Below, piece by piece: positions 14,518-22,588 of a DNA stretch of 31,633 nt. This stretch comes from a virus. The stretch covers positions 1 through 31,633 of IMG/VR virus record IMGVR_UViG_3300028025_000694. The stretch is one strand, 5' to 3'. The stretch's first letter is position 1; each line of letters begins with the position of its first letter. The notes below the pieces were generated by a model. It saw only the letters and a list, made by a program, of their open reading frames with translations. It was not told where the DNA came from and did no database searches. Made by a program: the position numbers and the translations under genes.

Positions 14518-15848
14518 TTAGCCCCCACGGATTGCTTGTATGCCGCCCACTGAGCGTCAGAGAAGTTTGCAGGACGAGTGTAAGTTTGACCACCAACTTT
14601 GACGCTATTTGCTGCCGGTGCAGGTGGTGCACCAACTGGCGCTTGTTCTGTGGCCGAGTAGAAAATGTTTTCTGTGTTGAGGCCGTAACCCTTGGAGATG
14701 CGCTCAAGTCCTGTGCGGACTGTTTTCTCGCCTTCCAGTGCGCTGTTGTACAGGCCTTTTGCCTGACCTTTGAATGATTCGCGCTGTGATGGGCTGAGAC
14801 GCTGGCCAGTTGCCACCTTGTTGTAAATGTTCGTGATGCGCTCTGGCACACCAGCTGCATTCTGCGCTGTGGCAAATTCGCCCTCGCGCACCACAGAGCC
14901 TGGGTCCAACATTTTCATGTAGCCAAAGATCAGCGACAGATCGCCAACTGCGCTGTCCTCAGATGAGAGCACGCGACCATAGGCCGACTTGACTTCCTGA
15001 TATGGCTTGGTCTGGTCGTTGTATTCCTTGCGGAATTTTGTTTCCAACTCTGGTCGCTTATCAATAGGAATAATTCCAGCGCTCATTTGTTTGGCCTCAG
15101 CCTCTGCACGCGCAGCGTCTGCACCAGATTTTTTAGCCGCAGCATCAGATGCACGACGAGCTGCTTTGGCTTGCTCAATCTGTTCTTTTGTCAGGTTGAG
15201 GTCAGTCAATAATTTCTCAGGAGCAAACTTGGCTTCTTGTTCTTTAATGATCGCCTCATTGGTGAGTTTGATCATTTCATATGGTTGCTTTGCTTCTGCC
15301 CTGCTTGTTGACAATGTCTTGTCGACATTTTCAAGCAATTCTTTTCCACCAGGCAATGTCGCCATCATCAATCCAATGGTCGTTTGTGCACCAGTTGGAT
15401 TCATGTCGATCAGTTGCAGATAGGTTTCTGTTGCCTTGGCTTCTTGCTCACGACCTGAATTGCGGAATGCGTCTGCCTGCTCTTTGAGTAGGTTTTTTGC
15501 AATGTCAGTTTGGCCAGACTTCATAGCCGCATAAACTTGGCCAGACTGAGCCAGTCTATTTTGTTGTTGAGATGCTGACATCATGTCAAACGATTTGCGC
15601 ACGCTTTCTGCCTGATCTTTTGGAAGCATGGCAGAAACGCGAGCAAAGTCTGTTGCTGTTGCATTTGGATTGTTGAACAGAGTTGTGAGTTCTGTTTGTG
15701 CTGCTTTTGCTTGCTCAAGTGCTTGTGCTTTTGCCTGTGCTTCTGCACCAGCTGCGCCAAGTTTGAAGCCACCGAGTGCTGCCTCAAATGGGCTTTGCAC
15801 CTCGACTGCGTAGTTGATTGGTGCTTGGAATGGGTTAATGCCTGCCAT
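14514..15848 (-). CDS. Internal DNA ejection protein, gp20-like
   Basis: This 444-residue protein is Ala- and Gln-rich and almost wholly helical. A segment around 300-330 (LIFGYMKMLDPGSVVREGE, then QNAAGVP) is a hallmark I recognise in DNA ejection/injection proteins of P22-like and other podoviruses. A long coiled coil around 40-110 and 205-250 precedes it, and a Pro/Ala linker leads to a C-terminal NFSDAQWAAYKQ motif. The protein is packaged in the capsid and forms a channel for the DNA. It lies between the gp7- and gp16-like genes. AAGGAAAA precedes the ATG. Confidence 0.85.
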   Translation of the reverse strand: MAGINPFQAPINYAVEVQSPFEAALGGFKLGAAGAEAQAKAQALEQAKAAQTELTTLFNNPNATATDFARVSAMLPKDQAESVRKSFDMMSASQQQNRLAQSGQVYAAMKSGQTDIAKNLLKEQADAFRNSGREQEAKATETYLQLIDMNPTGAQTTIGLMMATLPGGKELLENVDKTLSTSRAEAKQPYEMIKLTNEAIIKEQEAKFAPEKLLTDLNLTKEQIEQAKAARRASDAAAKKSGADAARAEAEAKQMSAGIIPIDKRPELETKFRKEYNDQTKPYQEVKSAYGRVLSSEDSAVGDLSLIFGYMKMLDPGSVVREGEFATAQNAAGVPERITNIYNKVATGQRLSPSQRESFKGQAKGLYNSALEGEKTVRTGLERISKGYGLNTENIFYSATEQAPVGAPPAPAANSVKVGGQTYTRPANFSDAQWAAYKQSVGAK

Positions 15849-15860
15849 ATTATTTTCCTT

Positions 15861-16511
15861 TTAGAACCCGAAGCCCAAGCCAGCTTTGCCACCTGCACCA
15901 TACTGGAAGCCCAGCATTTGTGCAGGAAGATTGAAGAGTTGGCCATAAGCCTTGGCTTGGCCAAGTTCGCCACCAGCCAGAGCCGCACCTTGCTGAGATA
16001 GCAAGTTGGCCACATTGGTGCCTGATTCCATACCAGCAGCGCCAACACCAGCAGCAGATCGCTGACCCAATTGCGTCATGCCGCCCAAGCGACCATATTG
16101 TTGCTCGATGAGGCTTGATAAAAGCTGTGGTCGGAACTGAGCCAGTGCGCCTTGGATGTTTCCACCACGCAGACCACCAGTGGCCGATGCACGCTGGAGC
16201 AATGCTTCCTCGCCTTGATTGGCAAGTGCTTGGAATGTCTCGCCACCGCTGATGCGCTCAATTGCTGCACGTTCTGCCTCTGGCCCTTTGAGGCCAAGGA
16301 ATGCTTGCTGTGCTTCGAGTGCTGGCTGCCCTGCCTCAGTGTAAGGTTTAAGCAATTCACGCATGGCATCGAATTGCCTGCGTTGTTCTTCAATGCCTGC
16401 TTGTGCTGCGCCAGATTGAATGGCTGCTGCATCGCCAGCAGCGCTGGCCTGCATTGAGCTTCCGATGAGTTGGCTTCCACCAACGACTAGGGCTGTTATT
16501 GGATCAGGCAT
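15861..16511 (-). CDS. DNA transfer/ejection protein, gp7-like
   Basis: This 216-residue protein has an N-terminal small-residue helix (ALVVGGSQLIGSSMQAS), helices with GIEEQRRQFD near 40-50 and PYTEAGQPALEAQQAFLG, then FQALANQGEEALLQ and ASATGGLRGGN near 110-118. The tail is Gly/Ala-rich. This order is characteristic of phage proteins ejected with DNA, gp7 of P22 being the model. The start is well supported by AAGGAG. It overlaps the previous gene by 8 bases and is followed by the gp20-like gene, the same order as in P22. Confidence 0.82.
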   Translation of the reverse strand: MPDPITALVVGGSQLIGSSMQASAAGDAAAIQSGAAQAGIEEQRRQFDAMRELLKPYTEAGQPALEAQQAFLGLKGPEAERAAIERISGGETFQALANQGEEALLQRASATGGLRGGNIQGALAQFRPQLLSSLIEQQYGRLGGMTQLGQRSAAGVGAAGMESGTNVANLLSQQGAALAGGELGQAKAYGQLFNLPAQMLGFQYGAGGKAGLGFGF

Positions 16512-16953
16512 TGCCGAACTCCTTCATGTAGTCTTCAAATTTCTCGCCATATAACTCCATGACCAAGTGAGCATTCTTCGTGGCAAATCCTGGGCCATGC
16601 GTGAGCGATACGGCCATCAGAATTAGGTCATAGTAGCCTGCACGCCAGACAAATGATCTGGCATCGGCTTCACCGGCACGTTCTGCTTGGTCTGAGGCTT
16701 GCCACTTCAAGATCATTGCCGCAAGTAATGGCACAAGATGGTGGCTGTTTGTAATAAAAAATTGATTCTGGTGCATTCCCACCAGAGTGTTCCAGATGGT
16801 CGCATTCAGGTCTTTGCGCTCAACTGTGTCGCCATCGGCAACATCGTCAAACACCTGAATGGCATCGTAAACCATGACGAGCCATTCCACGACTGGCGCA
16901 GGCAGCAGAAGAACCCTTTGCAGGTTCTCTTTGAGCCAATCGATACCAGTCAT
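16504..16953 (-). CDS. Virion-module protein, gp14 position (149 aa)
   Basis: This is a helical protein of 149 residues from the chosen ATG at 16953, which has AGGAG 7 bases upstream; an upstream ATG at 17019 has no site. Short hydrophobic helices alternate with an acidic segment containing DDVADGD, followed by a conserved-looking NATIWNTLVGMHQNQFF and a His-rich turn. The tail has WRAGYYDLILMAVS. It occupies the place of P22 gene 14, just before gp7-like, so a role in DNA ejection or head completion is possible. I have seen similar phage proteins without a function. Confidence 0.7.
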   Translation of the reverse strand: MTGIDWLKENLQRVLLLPAPVVEWLVMVYDAIQVFDDVADGDTVERKDLNATIWNTLVGMHQNQFFITNSHHLVPLLAAMILKWQASDQAERAGEADARSFVWRAGYYDLILMAVSLTHGPGFATKNAHLVMELYGEKFEDYMKEFGNA

Positions 16954-17031
16954 GCGCAACTCCTGTTCAGGGTGAGCTGCTGGTGGCCCGATAGACTCAG
17001 CGCCTTTATTTTCCCACATTTTGGCATTTGG

Positions 17032-17433
17032 TCAATATTCCATTTCAAATTCACGTTCTTCCCATGCCTGGCATGAGCGCAGATCGTGGCAGATGAAGTC
17101 GAATTTGTTGCAGTAACCACGGAAACCAGCATCGGTATCCCACTCATTGCGAGGGATACGTTCCATTTTTGCCTGTGTCATGGTGCTGTTGTCGTAGTAC
17201 TCGCAGTTCGAGCAGCGACGACGACGAGCCTCTTTTTCGTCCACTTGCATGGCCTTTCCAAGCGCCATCCAGTATGTCTTGTTGGCCGTTGGCTCATTGC
17301 TTGGATTCTCAGGACCGAGCATCCAGTCATCGATCACCACTTGGGTGTTCTTTTTGTTCTCGGCTGTGCTGATGAATTCTTCCTCCATTGGTAGGCCAGA
17401 GAAGCCCTTGGGGATAACCATAAATTCTTTCAT
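17032..17433 (-). CDS. Cys-motif protein in the virion module (133 aa)
   Basis: This 133-residue protein begins with MKEFMVIPKGFSGLP and a polar first half, then a cysteine block: RRRCSNCEYY near residues 72-81, one Cys near 107, another near 115 and one near 121. Four or five cysteines in this spacing suggest a bound metal or iron-sulfur centre, unusual in a structural gene cluster. The acidic tail ends EEREFEMEY. AAGGAG precedes the start. It lies 10 bases after the paralogous pair of beta proteins. Function unknown. Confidence 0.7.
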   Translation of the reverse strand: MKEFMVIPKGFSGLPMEEEFISTAENKKNTQVVIDDWMLGPENPSNEPTANKTYWMALGKAMQVDEKEARRRRCSNCEYYDNSTMTQAKMERIPRNEWDTDAGFRGYCNKFDFICHDLRSCQAWEEREFEMEY

Positions 17434-17443
17434 GCTGTTCTCC

Positions 17444-17779
17444 TTAAGTGATTTCGCGGCCAGATGCGCGGATGGTCAGCGATGTTGCTGCGCTGGCAAT
17501 AGTTGAGATGAAACTGCCTGATTCCAGCGCTTGGCCAACCAACTCTGGGCAGGTGTATGTCTCATCGGGTGCAATGGCGCGTGTGTCCATGATCAAGTTA
17601 GACGCACCAGCTGTGCCACCACTTGTCACCAAGTTGACACTGATGGTCACATTGGTCGTGTTGGTGTTGGTGATCGTGAACTTGTCAATGATCGCTTTGC
17701 AGTTAGTCGCTGTGTACTGCGTTGTCTGTGTGGATTCGGCCTGTTTTGGTGGAATCAGCACCTTGATTGATACGGTCAT
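17444..17779 (-). CDS. Small beta-sandwich virion protein, paralogue B
   Basis: This 111-residue protein is rich in Thr, Val and Ile, with alternating strands: CKAIIDKFTITNTNTTNVTISVN, then SNLIMDTRAIAPDE, and a final SLTIRASGREIT. The next gene upstream (17790-18125) has the same length and the same strand order, including an I-x-NT motif and an LTIxASGxExT ending, so the two are duplicates. Such proteins often decorate capsids or fibre bases. The frame runs further upstream, but ATG at 17779 has AAGGAG at the right distance. Confidence 0.75.
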   Translation of the reverse strand: MTVSIKVLIPPKQAESTQTTQYTATNCKAIIDKFTITNTNTTNVTISVNLVTSGGTAGASNLIMDTRAIAPDETYTCPELVGQALESGSFISTIASAATSLTIRASGREIT

Positions 17780-17789
17780 TTCATTCTCC

Positions 17790-18125
17790 TTATGTGGCTT
17801 CGCCACCGCTGGCGATGATGGTTAGGCCAGCAGATGCTGCCTGAATTTGGATTGTGTCACCTGCGTTCAGCACCTCGACACCGTTGTATTGCAAGGCGTT
17901 GTTGCCTGGTACTGGAACATCGTATAGGAATGCATTGCCTGTGCCTGCCGAGCCTGCGGATGGCACGAAAAACACGCGCACATTGATGGCCGCTGCTGTG
18001 GTGTTGGCAATGCTGAATTCTTTCACAAGCGTGCGTGTGCTGGCCGGTACGGTGTACAGCGTGGTCACGCCTGTCGTGATGGCCGCTTGTCCAAGTTTTG
18101 TGGGTGTGATTACATCGAAAGCCAT
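17790..18125 (-). CDS. Small beta-sandwich virion protein, paralogue A
   Basis: This 111-residue protein has hydrophobic strands (TTLYTVPASTRTLVKEFSIANT, then AAINVRVFFVP, GNAFLYDVPVP and a closing GLTIIASGGEAT). It shares the fold pattern and ending of the next gene downstream (17444-17779), so I read them as a tandem duplication. It overlaps the upstream 341-residue gene by 16 bases. I expect a capsid decoration or neck protein; no catalytic feature is visible. Confidence 0.75.
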   Translation of the reverse strand: MAFDVITPTKLGQAAITTGVTTLYTVPASTRTLVKEFSIANTTAAAINVRVFFVPSAGSAGTGNAFLYDVPVPGNNALQYNGVEVLNAGDTIQIQAASAGLTIIASGGEAT

Positions 18126-19135
18126 GTGAGCACCAAGTTAGATTTAACAGAAGCTGGAAGGCTTGAAGCTGGCACTGGGCCGTTCTCCCAACGTAGTTGG
18201 ACTCCATCGTAAACGAGGACATCCCCATTTGTCGGTGTCGGTGCGTAAACATCAGAAAGCTGGCTGACCAATGGTTCGGCCTGAACTCTGACAAAAATAG
18301 AACCAGACCCTGCTGTGGCCGCATTGACAACAGCGGCAACAACCACATGAGGTGTTGGAGCTGTTGGCAAATTCTTTGTCAATCCACCAGCAAATGATGG
18401 GTTGTAGTACAGGATGTCACCGTCTGCCCAGACCTCACCATAAGGTGTGCCTGTGGTGTTAAATCCTCGCACCAAGCCAAAGCTGGAGACAAGACCAAAA
18501 CCATTCAGAGCAATCGCTTCTGCGGCCACACCCATAATGAGCTGACCATTTGTCAAGCCAGTCGATGGCTTTCCCTTGAGCACGCCAGAAGCACCTACCG
18601 ATCCATCAAACATCACCAGTTGGCCCTTGGCAATGGCTGCTGAGGCTTTGATGTAGTAGTACTGCGACTCGCCAATTGCTTGATTGACGTTTGGTGTCAT
18701 TTCAAGGTTTAGCGTGTAGCCACCATTCCAATGCATCCTGCCAACCTTCACGGCTGGCGATGGTGTGGTGGTGTTGAAGTCGATGTAATCGGTCACCACC
18801 GAATTGTTGTTTTCGATGACAGGTGCAGCGGCCAGCAGTTCAAGCGCTTGGGCCAATCGTGGAATGGCATCCAGTGCCTGTTGCACTTTGGCATTTAGTA
18901 CAGCATCCTCGACTGCTGTATCTTGTGCGAGTGCACTAAGTTGAGCTAGTGCCTCGTTTGCTGTCGCGGCTGCATTATCTGCCTGATAAAGAAAATCTAT
19001 ATCTGCAATGTTTTGAAGTTCATCTACAGTAGAAAACAACAGTTCAAACTGCCTGATCTGTTGCTGATCAGTCAAAAACTGCGCGAGCTGATCTCGCGTC
19101 AGGTTTAGTCTTTTTGATATAGGTGCGGTGGCCAT
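18110..19135 (-). CDS. Virion structural protein with helical N-terminus, gp26 position
   Basis: This is a 341-residue protein. The first 110 residues are helical and Leu/Gln/Ala-rich (LTRDQLAQFLTDQQQIRQFELLF, then repeated Ala-Leu helices). From residue 120 it becomes a beta-rich domain with Gly-rich turns (QYYYIKASAAIAKGQLVMFDG near 155, then a GQLIMGVAAEAIALNGFGLV block). It ends near a sequence resembling fibre-tip adhesives (LSDVYAPTPTNGDVLVYDG). It lies where P22 has gene 26, the tail needle, right after the gp10-like hub, but sequence similarity to the needle is not evident. Alternatives are a short fibre or a decoration protein. It shares one base with the gp10-like gene. Confidence 0.7.
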   Translation of the reverse strand: MATAPISKRLNLTRDQLAQFLTDQQQIRQFELLFSTVDELQNIADIDFLYQADNAAATANEALAQLSALAQDTAVEDAVLNAKVQQALDAIPRLAQALELLAAAPVIENNNSVVTDYIDFNTTTPSPAVKVGRMHWNGGYTLNLEMTPNVNQAIGESQYYYIKASAAIAKGQLVMFDGSVGASGVLKGKPSTGLTNGQLIMGVAAEAIALNGFGLVSSFGLVRGFNTTGTPYGEVWADGDILYYNPSFAGGLTKNLPTAPTPHVVVAAVVNAATAGSGSIFVRVQAEPLVSQLSDVYAPTPTNGDVLVYDGVQLRWENGPVPASSLPASVKSNLVLTWLSM

Positions 19136-20544
19136 CAGTATGCCAATGCCTCGATCTGGGCTTCAAGTCGGATGAATGATATGTGAGCATCGCTGTCGCC
19201 ACGAAAGCGCTGGATGCGCCAGTTGCGCATGTGGCCTTGTTGAAACCATGCCAGGCGCTTGTTGCTTCCTGTAGTTCCAACAGTGATGTAACGATCTTGG
19301 CTCCAAGATTTCCCATCTACAGAGTAGCTTGTGCTGATCTGTGGATTTGTTCCTAATTCAACGCTTCCGGTCAAACTGACCAGCTCCATCTCGTTGAATA
19401 TCGCGCCATTGCTTTCGTTGTAGACAATGAGTGTGCCAAATTCCCAGCGCACTTGCTGACCCCAGTGATGGCCAGTGTTTTGTACTAGATAGCCAATGGA
19501 ACTTGACTGAGGATCACCCACCAGCCACTTGTCATATGCCCAGACCATGTTGCGTGCTCGGTACTGCTCAAAGCCTGCCACGCTGGTTGTGAGCGTAAAC
19601 CAGACAGGCTCGCCCAATGCCTCAGATGCTGATGCGTCATAGACGATAGTGCGATCTGGAAGATGCACGTATAGATGCTGGTGGTTTTTGTCGTTGCGTG
19701 CTTCCAGTTTAGATGTGGCCAACTGTGCTTCTGTATATTGCAAGAGCAAGTTGTCGATCTCTTGCGTGCTGAGTTTTTGTGTAGTAGCTGCCGCGCCAAT
19801 GTAGATCGATGGCGCTTCATTGCGGCCACCACCCATGAACGCAATGCGCTCCAGATAGACGCAGCAGGCAAACGTGCCAAGCACGCCCTTTTGAATCTGT
19901 GCCCCATCAATGCGTGCGAATGGGAATAGTTCGCCACCAACGTTATCAAAAACCTCAATGGTGTTGCTATTAAGAGCATAAACCTCATTGCGAAGTTTTA
20001 GCAGTGCAACCACAGGATCAGGATCAGCTTCTGAGCTTCCATATTTCAGCGGATTGACAACAAGTGGGTCTGATAGTTCTGTGACGATCAAGTATTGACC
20101 ATCTGTGGTCATGAAGTATCCATCCACCCAGCAGAAGTCAAGCACTACACCAAGGTCTGGATCGGTGTTCTGAGCGAGGGTGCTGGTTGCTGGATTCCAA
20201 AAATACAGTCGGCCACCAGATGCAACAGCCAGTAAATCAAAACTGTAGTCAAATGTCACCAGCTCAGTTGTTGGACCACCAACATCTCCTAGAACAGTTA
20301 CAGCTCCAGTGCTTGACACGGAAACCAGCTTGGTGCCCATGACTCGGTAGCAGACTCCATTCCAGTTGATGCCGCCACGGTCAGTGCCTGGGCCTGTGCC
20401 ATTGGCCACAATGCCATCGCCTGGTCGCAGGAATCCGTTGCTGATGCCAGACTTCTTTGGCACCGGCACCATGTTGACAGGATAGGCTGTGCGCAACTCT
20501 GGTGTGTTGTCAGCGTAGATGCCGTTTAGGATTGGAATTTGCAT
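19135..20544 (-). CDS. Packaged DNA stabilization protein, P22 gp10-like (tail hub)
   Basis: This 469-residue protein is close in size to P22 gp10 (about 470), which forms the hub at the tail end and holds the DNA in the head. Features of the family are the opening IPILNGIYADNTPELRTAYPVN, cut by a turn, then KSGISNGFLRPGDGIV near 32-47. A repeated beta-propeller-like pattern (DGYFMTTDGQYLIV, NSNTIEVFDNVGG) and a GHHWGQQVRWEFGTLI stretch follow. It follows the gp4-like gene with two small genes in between, in the P22 order. Confidence 0.88.
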   Translation of the reverse strand: MQIPILNGIYADNTPELRTAYPVNMVPVPKKSGISNGFLRPGDGIVANGTGPGTDRGGINWNGVCYRVMGTKLVSVSSTGAVTVLGDVGGPTTELVTFDYSFDLLAVASGGRLYFWNPATSTLAQNTDPDLGVVLDFCWVDGYFMTTDGQYLIVTELSDPLVVNPLKYGSSEADPDPVVALLKLRNEVYALNSNTIEVFDNVGGELFPFARIDGAQIQKGVLGTFACCVYLERIAFMGGGRNEAPSIYIGAAATTQKLSTQEIDNLLLQYTEAQLATSKLEARNDKNHQHLYVHLPDRTIVYDASASEALGEPVWFTLTTSVAGFEQYRARNMVWAYDKWLVGDPQSSSIGYLVQNTGHHWGQQVRWEFGTLIVYNESNGAIFNEMELVSLTGSVELGTNPQISTSYSVDGKSWSQDRYITVGTTGSNKRLAWFQQGHMRNWRIQRFRGDSDAHISFIRLEAQIEALAY

Positions 20545-20547
20545 GGC

Positions 20548-20832
20548 TTACCACTTGACCTTGTTGGCCCAGTACGCTGCACTCATCTTGCCCTTGGCAA
20601 TGTTCTCAGCGTGCCTAGCCTTGAATGATTCTCGACGAGTTTTGTCTGCCTTTGACTCGCCTTCCTTCTTTGGAGACCCAGACACGCCCTGCTGACCGAA
20701 GCGAATTGTCTTCACTTGGTCACCAGCCTTGGCCACGACAACGTGGCTTTTGGTGGGATGCGATGGTGTGCGCTTTGGCTTGTTGTAGCCTTCCACACCA
20801 ACGCGAGCGAGTCTTGAGTCTTTAGTGGCCAT
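20548..20832 (-). CDS. Conserved small basic phage protein (94 aa)
   Basis: This 94-residue, strongly basic protein has a recognisable run KTIRFGQQGVSGSP near residues 41-54, then KTRRESFKARHAENIAKGK and the C-terminal SAAYWANKVKW. I have seen this block in many phages of Proteobacteria near structural genes; no function is assigned. It probably binds nucleic acid or sits inside the capsid. The ribosome site is weak. It lies 3 bases after the gp10-like gene in the genomic direction, and upstream of it in transcription. Confidence 0.75.
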   Translation of the reverse strand: MATKDSRLARVGVEGYNKPKRTPSHPTKSHVVVAKAGDQVKTIRFGQQGVSGSPKKEGESKADKTRRESFKARHAENIAKGKMSAAYWANKVKW

Positions 20833-20834
20833 GA

Positions 20835-21290
20835 TTATGCAATGCGATACCAGCTGTTTGTGGCCTGATAGAAGCGCATGCGGAAGAAGTCCTGCGCTGC
20901 CAGTGTGCTGGGTGCACCATAAGCATTGGCTGCGCCATTGAGCGCCAGCGTAAAGGCTGTGATCTGCTGAGTGGTTGTCACTAACACCTCAGTGCCATCA
21001 GGCGTTCCGGTGTTCAATGGCAGGGTGATTGTGCCGCTGGCCAGTGTGCCAGCAGGCTGGATGATCATCCACTGCTGTTCGCTGACTGGCGTTGGCACTG
21101 CCACGTTGAAGCCAGTGCCTGGTGTGAACAGGTTGGTGGCCACGGTTGGGGCCGCAAATGTAGCTTGGAAGTATTGCAGCAATGCGCTGACCGACATCTT
21201 TCGAGCATCGCCATTGTTCTGGTCGTAGACCGGAATCTGATTTGCACCAGAGACTTGGCTGATGCTTGAGAGTTGATTGATTTGTGGCAT
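20835..21290 (-). CDS. Virion structural protein, adhesin-like (151 aa)
   Basis: This 151-residue protein starts with a motif common to fibre or hub proteins (INQLSSISQVSGANQIPVYD, residues about 4-23, then ARKMSVSALLQYFQ). A beta domain follows with a GTGFNVAVPTPVSEQQWMII-type strand, GTLASGTITLP and a C-terminal FFRMRFYQATNSWYRIA. It probably forms a short adhesin or sits at the neck. It lies between the gp4- and gp10-like genes, where P22 has no gene, and has GAGGAACC upstream. Confidence 0.7.
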   Translation of the reverse strand: MPQINQLSSISQVSGANQIPVYDQNNGDARKMSVSALLQYFQATFAAPTVATNLFTPGTGFNVAVPTPVSEQQWMIIQPAGTLASGTITLPLNTGTPDGTEVLVTTTQQITAFTLALNGAANAYGAPSTLAAQDFFRMRFYQATNSWYRIA

Positions 21291-21299
21291 GTTGGTTCC

Positions 21300-21782
21300 T
21301 CAGTTGTATTCGAGTGGTCCGTCTTGACCGGCCAAGACTGGATCGTAGGGGCGCTGCAAGAATGGGTCGTCGTAGACGCGCCAAGGCTTGTTGCCTGCAC
21401 CGCTTGGCATCGTGCCAGGCATTTGTTGCTCCATTGGCATGGCCGCACGCGAGAGCAGGGTGTTGTAGGACTCCTTGGCCGTGGCCTTGGTATCTGGCAT
21501 GACCTGCTTACCATAACTTGGTGCCAGTTTAATTGCCAAGTTGGTGTAGATGGCCTCATTGGATGAGTCAGGCACGTTGGTCTGCTCATCGAGATCGCTG
21601 TCTTGGGGGCTGGATGGCAGTGGATAGCCCAAGCGAATGCCGAGTGCGTTCCATGCTGCGATCATGGTGTCCAGTCTGCGCAGGGCAGACTGCAACTGTT
21701 CTGGTGTCAGATCAAAGACGTAGGAGGCTAGGCCAATTTCCTCGAAGGCCTGTGTGACGAATTGGCGCTTTGTCCATCCCAT
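21300..21782 (-). CDS. Head completion / tail accessory protein, P22 gp4-like
   Basis: This 160-residue protein is close to P22 gp4 (166 residues), the first ring that attaches to the portal and closes the DNA in. It has the family opening WTKRQFVTQAFEEIGLA near residues 3-19 and ALRRLDTMIAAWNALGIRLGYPLP near 33-56, cut here by a turn. An EAIYTNLAIKLAPSYGK block follows near 76-92. P22 gp4 also has peptidoglycan-cutting activity; no catalytic residue can be assigned here. The start has AGGAG upstream, inside the end of the preceding gene region. Confidence 0.85.
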   Translation of the reverse strand: MGWTKRQFVTQAFEEIGLASYVFDLTPEQLQSALRRLDTMIAAWNALGIRLGYPLPSSPQDSDLDEQTNVPDSSNEAIYTNLAIKLAPSYGKQVMPDTKATAKESYNTLLSRAAMPMEQQMPGTMPSGAGNKPWRVYDDPFLQRPYDPVLAGQDGPLEYN

Positions 21783-21783
21783 G

Positions 21784-22230
21784 TCATTCTCCTGTTGTTT
21801 CCGATAGTCTGTCTTGGATCAATTGTCCCAGTTTTTTGTCTTTTGTGCGACCATCAAAACGAATTCCGAGTTCTGTGGCCTTGGCCTCAAGTTCCTCGCG
21901 TGTTGGTGGTGCATCTTCGCTGATCAACTCAGGCTCAGGTTCAGGCTCAGGAGCTGGCGCTGTTTTGATTTGATCACGCCAGTCCAATGGCTTGGCTGGT
22001 TTTTTTCTCTTGACTGGTTTCATTGCCCATTTTGGCTTTGGTTTGCCTGCTGGTGTGGCGTTTTCGCCTGCGGCTTCAATAGCCTCAGCAGATGATTCAA
22101 ACCATCCAGCATCGATCTTTTCGTCGAATTCTTCCTGCGTCTGGACGCTGATGTAGGTGTACGTGCCACCGCCTGGCTTCTTATAGATGCCTGGGCTTTT
22201 ATACAACATTGTGGGTAACGATACGCTCAT
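21784..22230 (-). CDS. Lys- and Pro/Glu-rich protein with HeH/LEM-like end (148 aa)
   Basis: This 148-residue protein has three parts. Residues 1-50 form a small domain (LYKSPGIYKKPGGGTYTYISV, with EEFDEKIDAGWFES). Residues 55-105 are a disordered linker rich in Pro, Lys and a PEPEPEPEPE repeat. Residues 110-141 look like a HeH/LEM-type helix-extended-loop-helix (REELEAKATELGIRF, then DKKLGQLIQDRL). HeH/LEM domains bind DNA or other proteins. Its place between the coat gene cluster and gp4-like suggests a role at the head or during packaging. Overlap with the next gene is ATGA. No family name. Confidence 0.68.
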   Translation of the reverse strand: MSVSLPTMLYKSPGIYKKPGGGTYTYISVQTQEEFDEKIDAGWFESSAEAIEAAGENATPAGKPKPKWAMKPVKRKKPAKPLDWRDQIKTAPAPEPEPEPELISEDAPPTREELEAKATELGIRFDGRTKDKKLGQLIQDRLSETTGE

Positions 22231-22400
22231 TTTTTTGCTTTCATTGGCTTGGCTGTCTTGGCAGATGCCACAAAAGCCGCCTTGGTTGGTGCACCCTTTG
22301 TGCCAGGCTTGCGCATGCGCTCAGGGGTTTTCCCTGCGGCCTTCTGCGCTGCAATTCTCTCGCGCTTGGCGTGAATGTTAGCGTAGAGGCCTTGTTTCAT
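22227..22400 (-). CDS. Small basic protein (57 aa)
   Basis: This 57-residue, very basic protein has KQGLYANIHAKRERIA near residues 2-17, then ERMRKPGTKGAPT near 27-39 and a Lys/Ala tail. I recognise this short gene from many phages, where it lies beside structural genes. It probably binds DNA or RNA; the function is unknown. It is coupled by ATGA at both ends to the 148-residue gene and to the next small basic gene, which supports its reality. Confidence 0.75.
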   Translation of the reverse strand: MKQGLYANIHAKRERIAAQKAAGKTPERMRKPGTKGAPTKAAFVASAKTAKPMKAKK

Positions 22401-22567
22401 TTCATGGCTTTCTTGGGCGCTTTGCTTGGCTTGCCTGCGGCCTTGGCTGCTTTGGTGGCCACATTCAAAGCGATGGCCACAGCCTGCTTCATAGGCTTGC
22501 CTGCTTTTTTCTCGGCCTTGATATTCTTGCCGATGGATTTGCTTGAGTAACCTTTTGTCAATGGCAT
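22397..22567 (-). CDS. Small basic protein (56 aa) after the coat gene
   Basis: This 56-residue basic protein opens with PLTKGYSSKSIGKNIKAE, residues 2-19, and KAGKPMKQAVAIALN near 21-35. The tail is Lys/Ala-rich. This block is common in phages next to the coat or scaffold gene. It is read after the terminator behind the coat gene, so it should be made at lower level. Start ATG at 22567 has AAGGAAA upstream; the longer frame starts inside the terminator and is unlikely. Overlap with the next gene is ATGA. Confidence 0.75.
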   Translation of the reverse strand: MPLTKGYSSKSIGKNIKAEKKAGKPMKQAVAIALNVATKAAKAAGKPSKAPKKAMK

Positions 22568-22588
22568 GGTAATTTCCTTTATGAGAAA

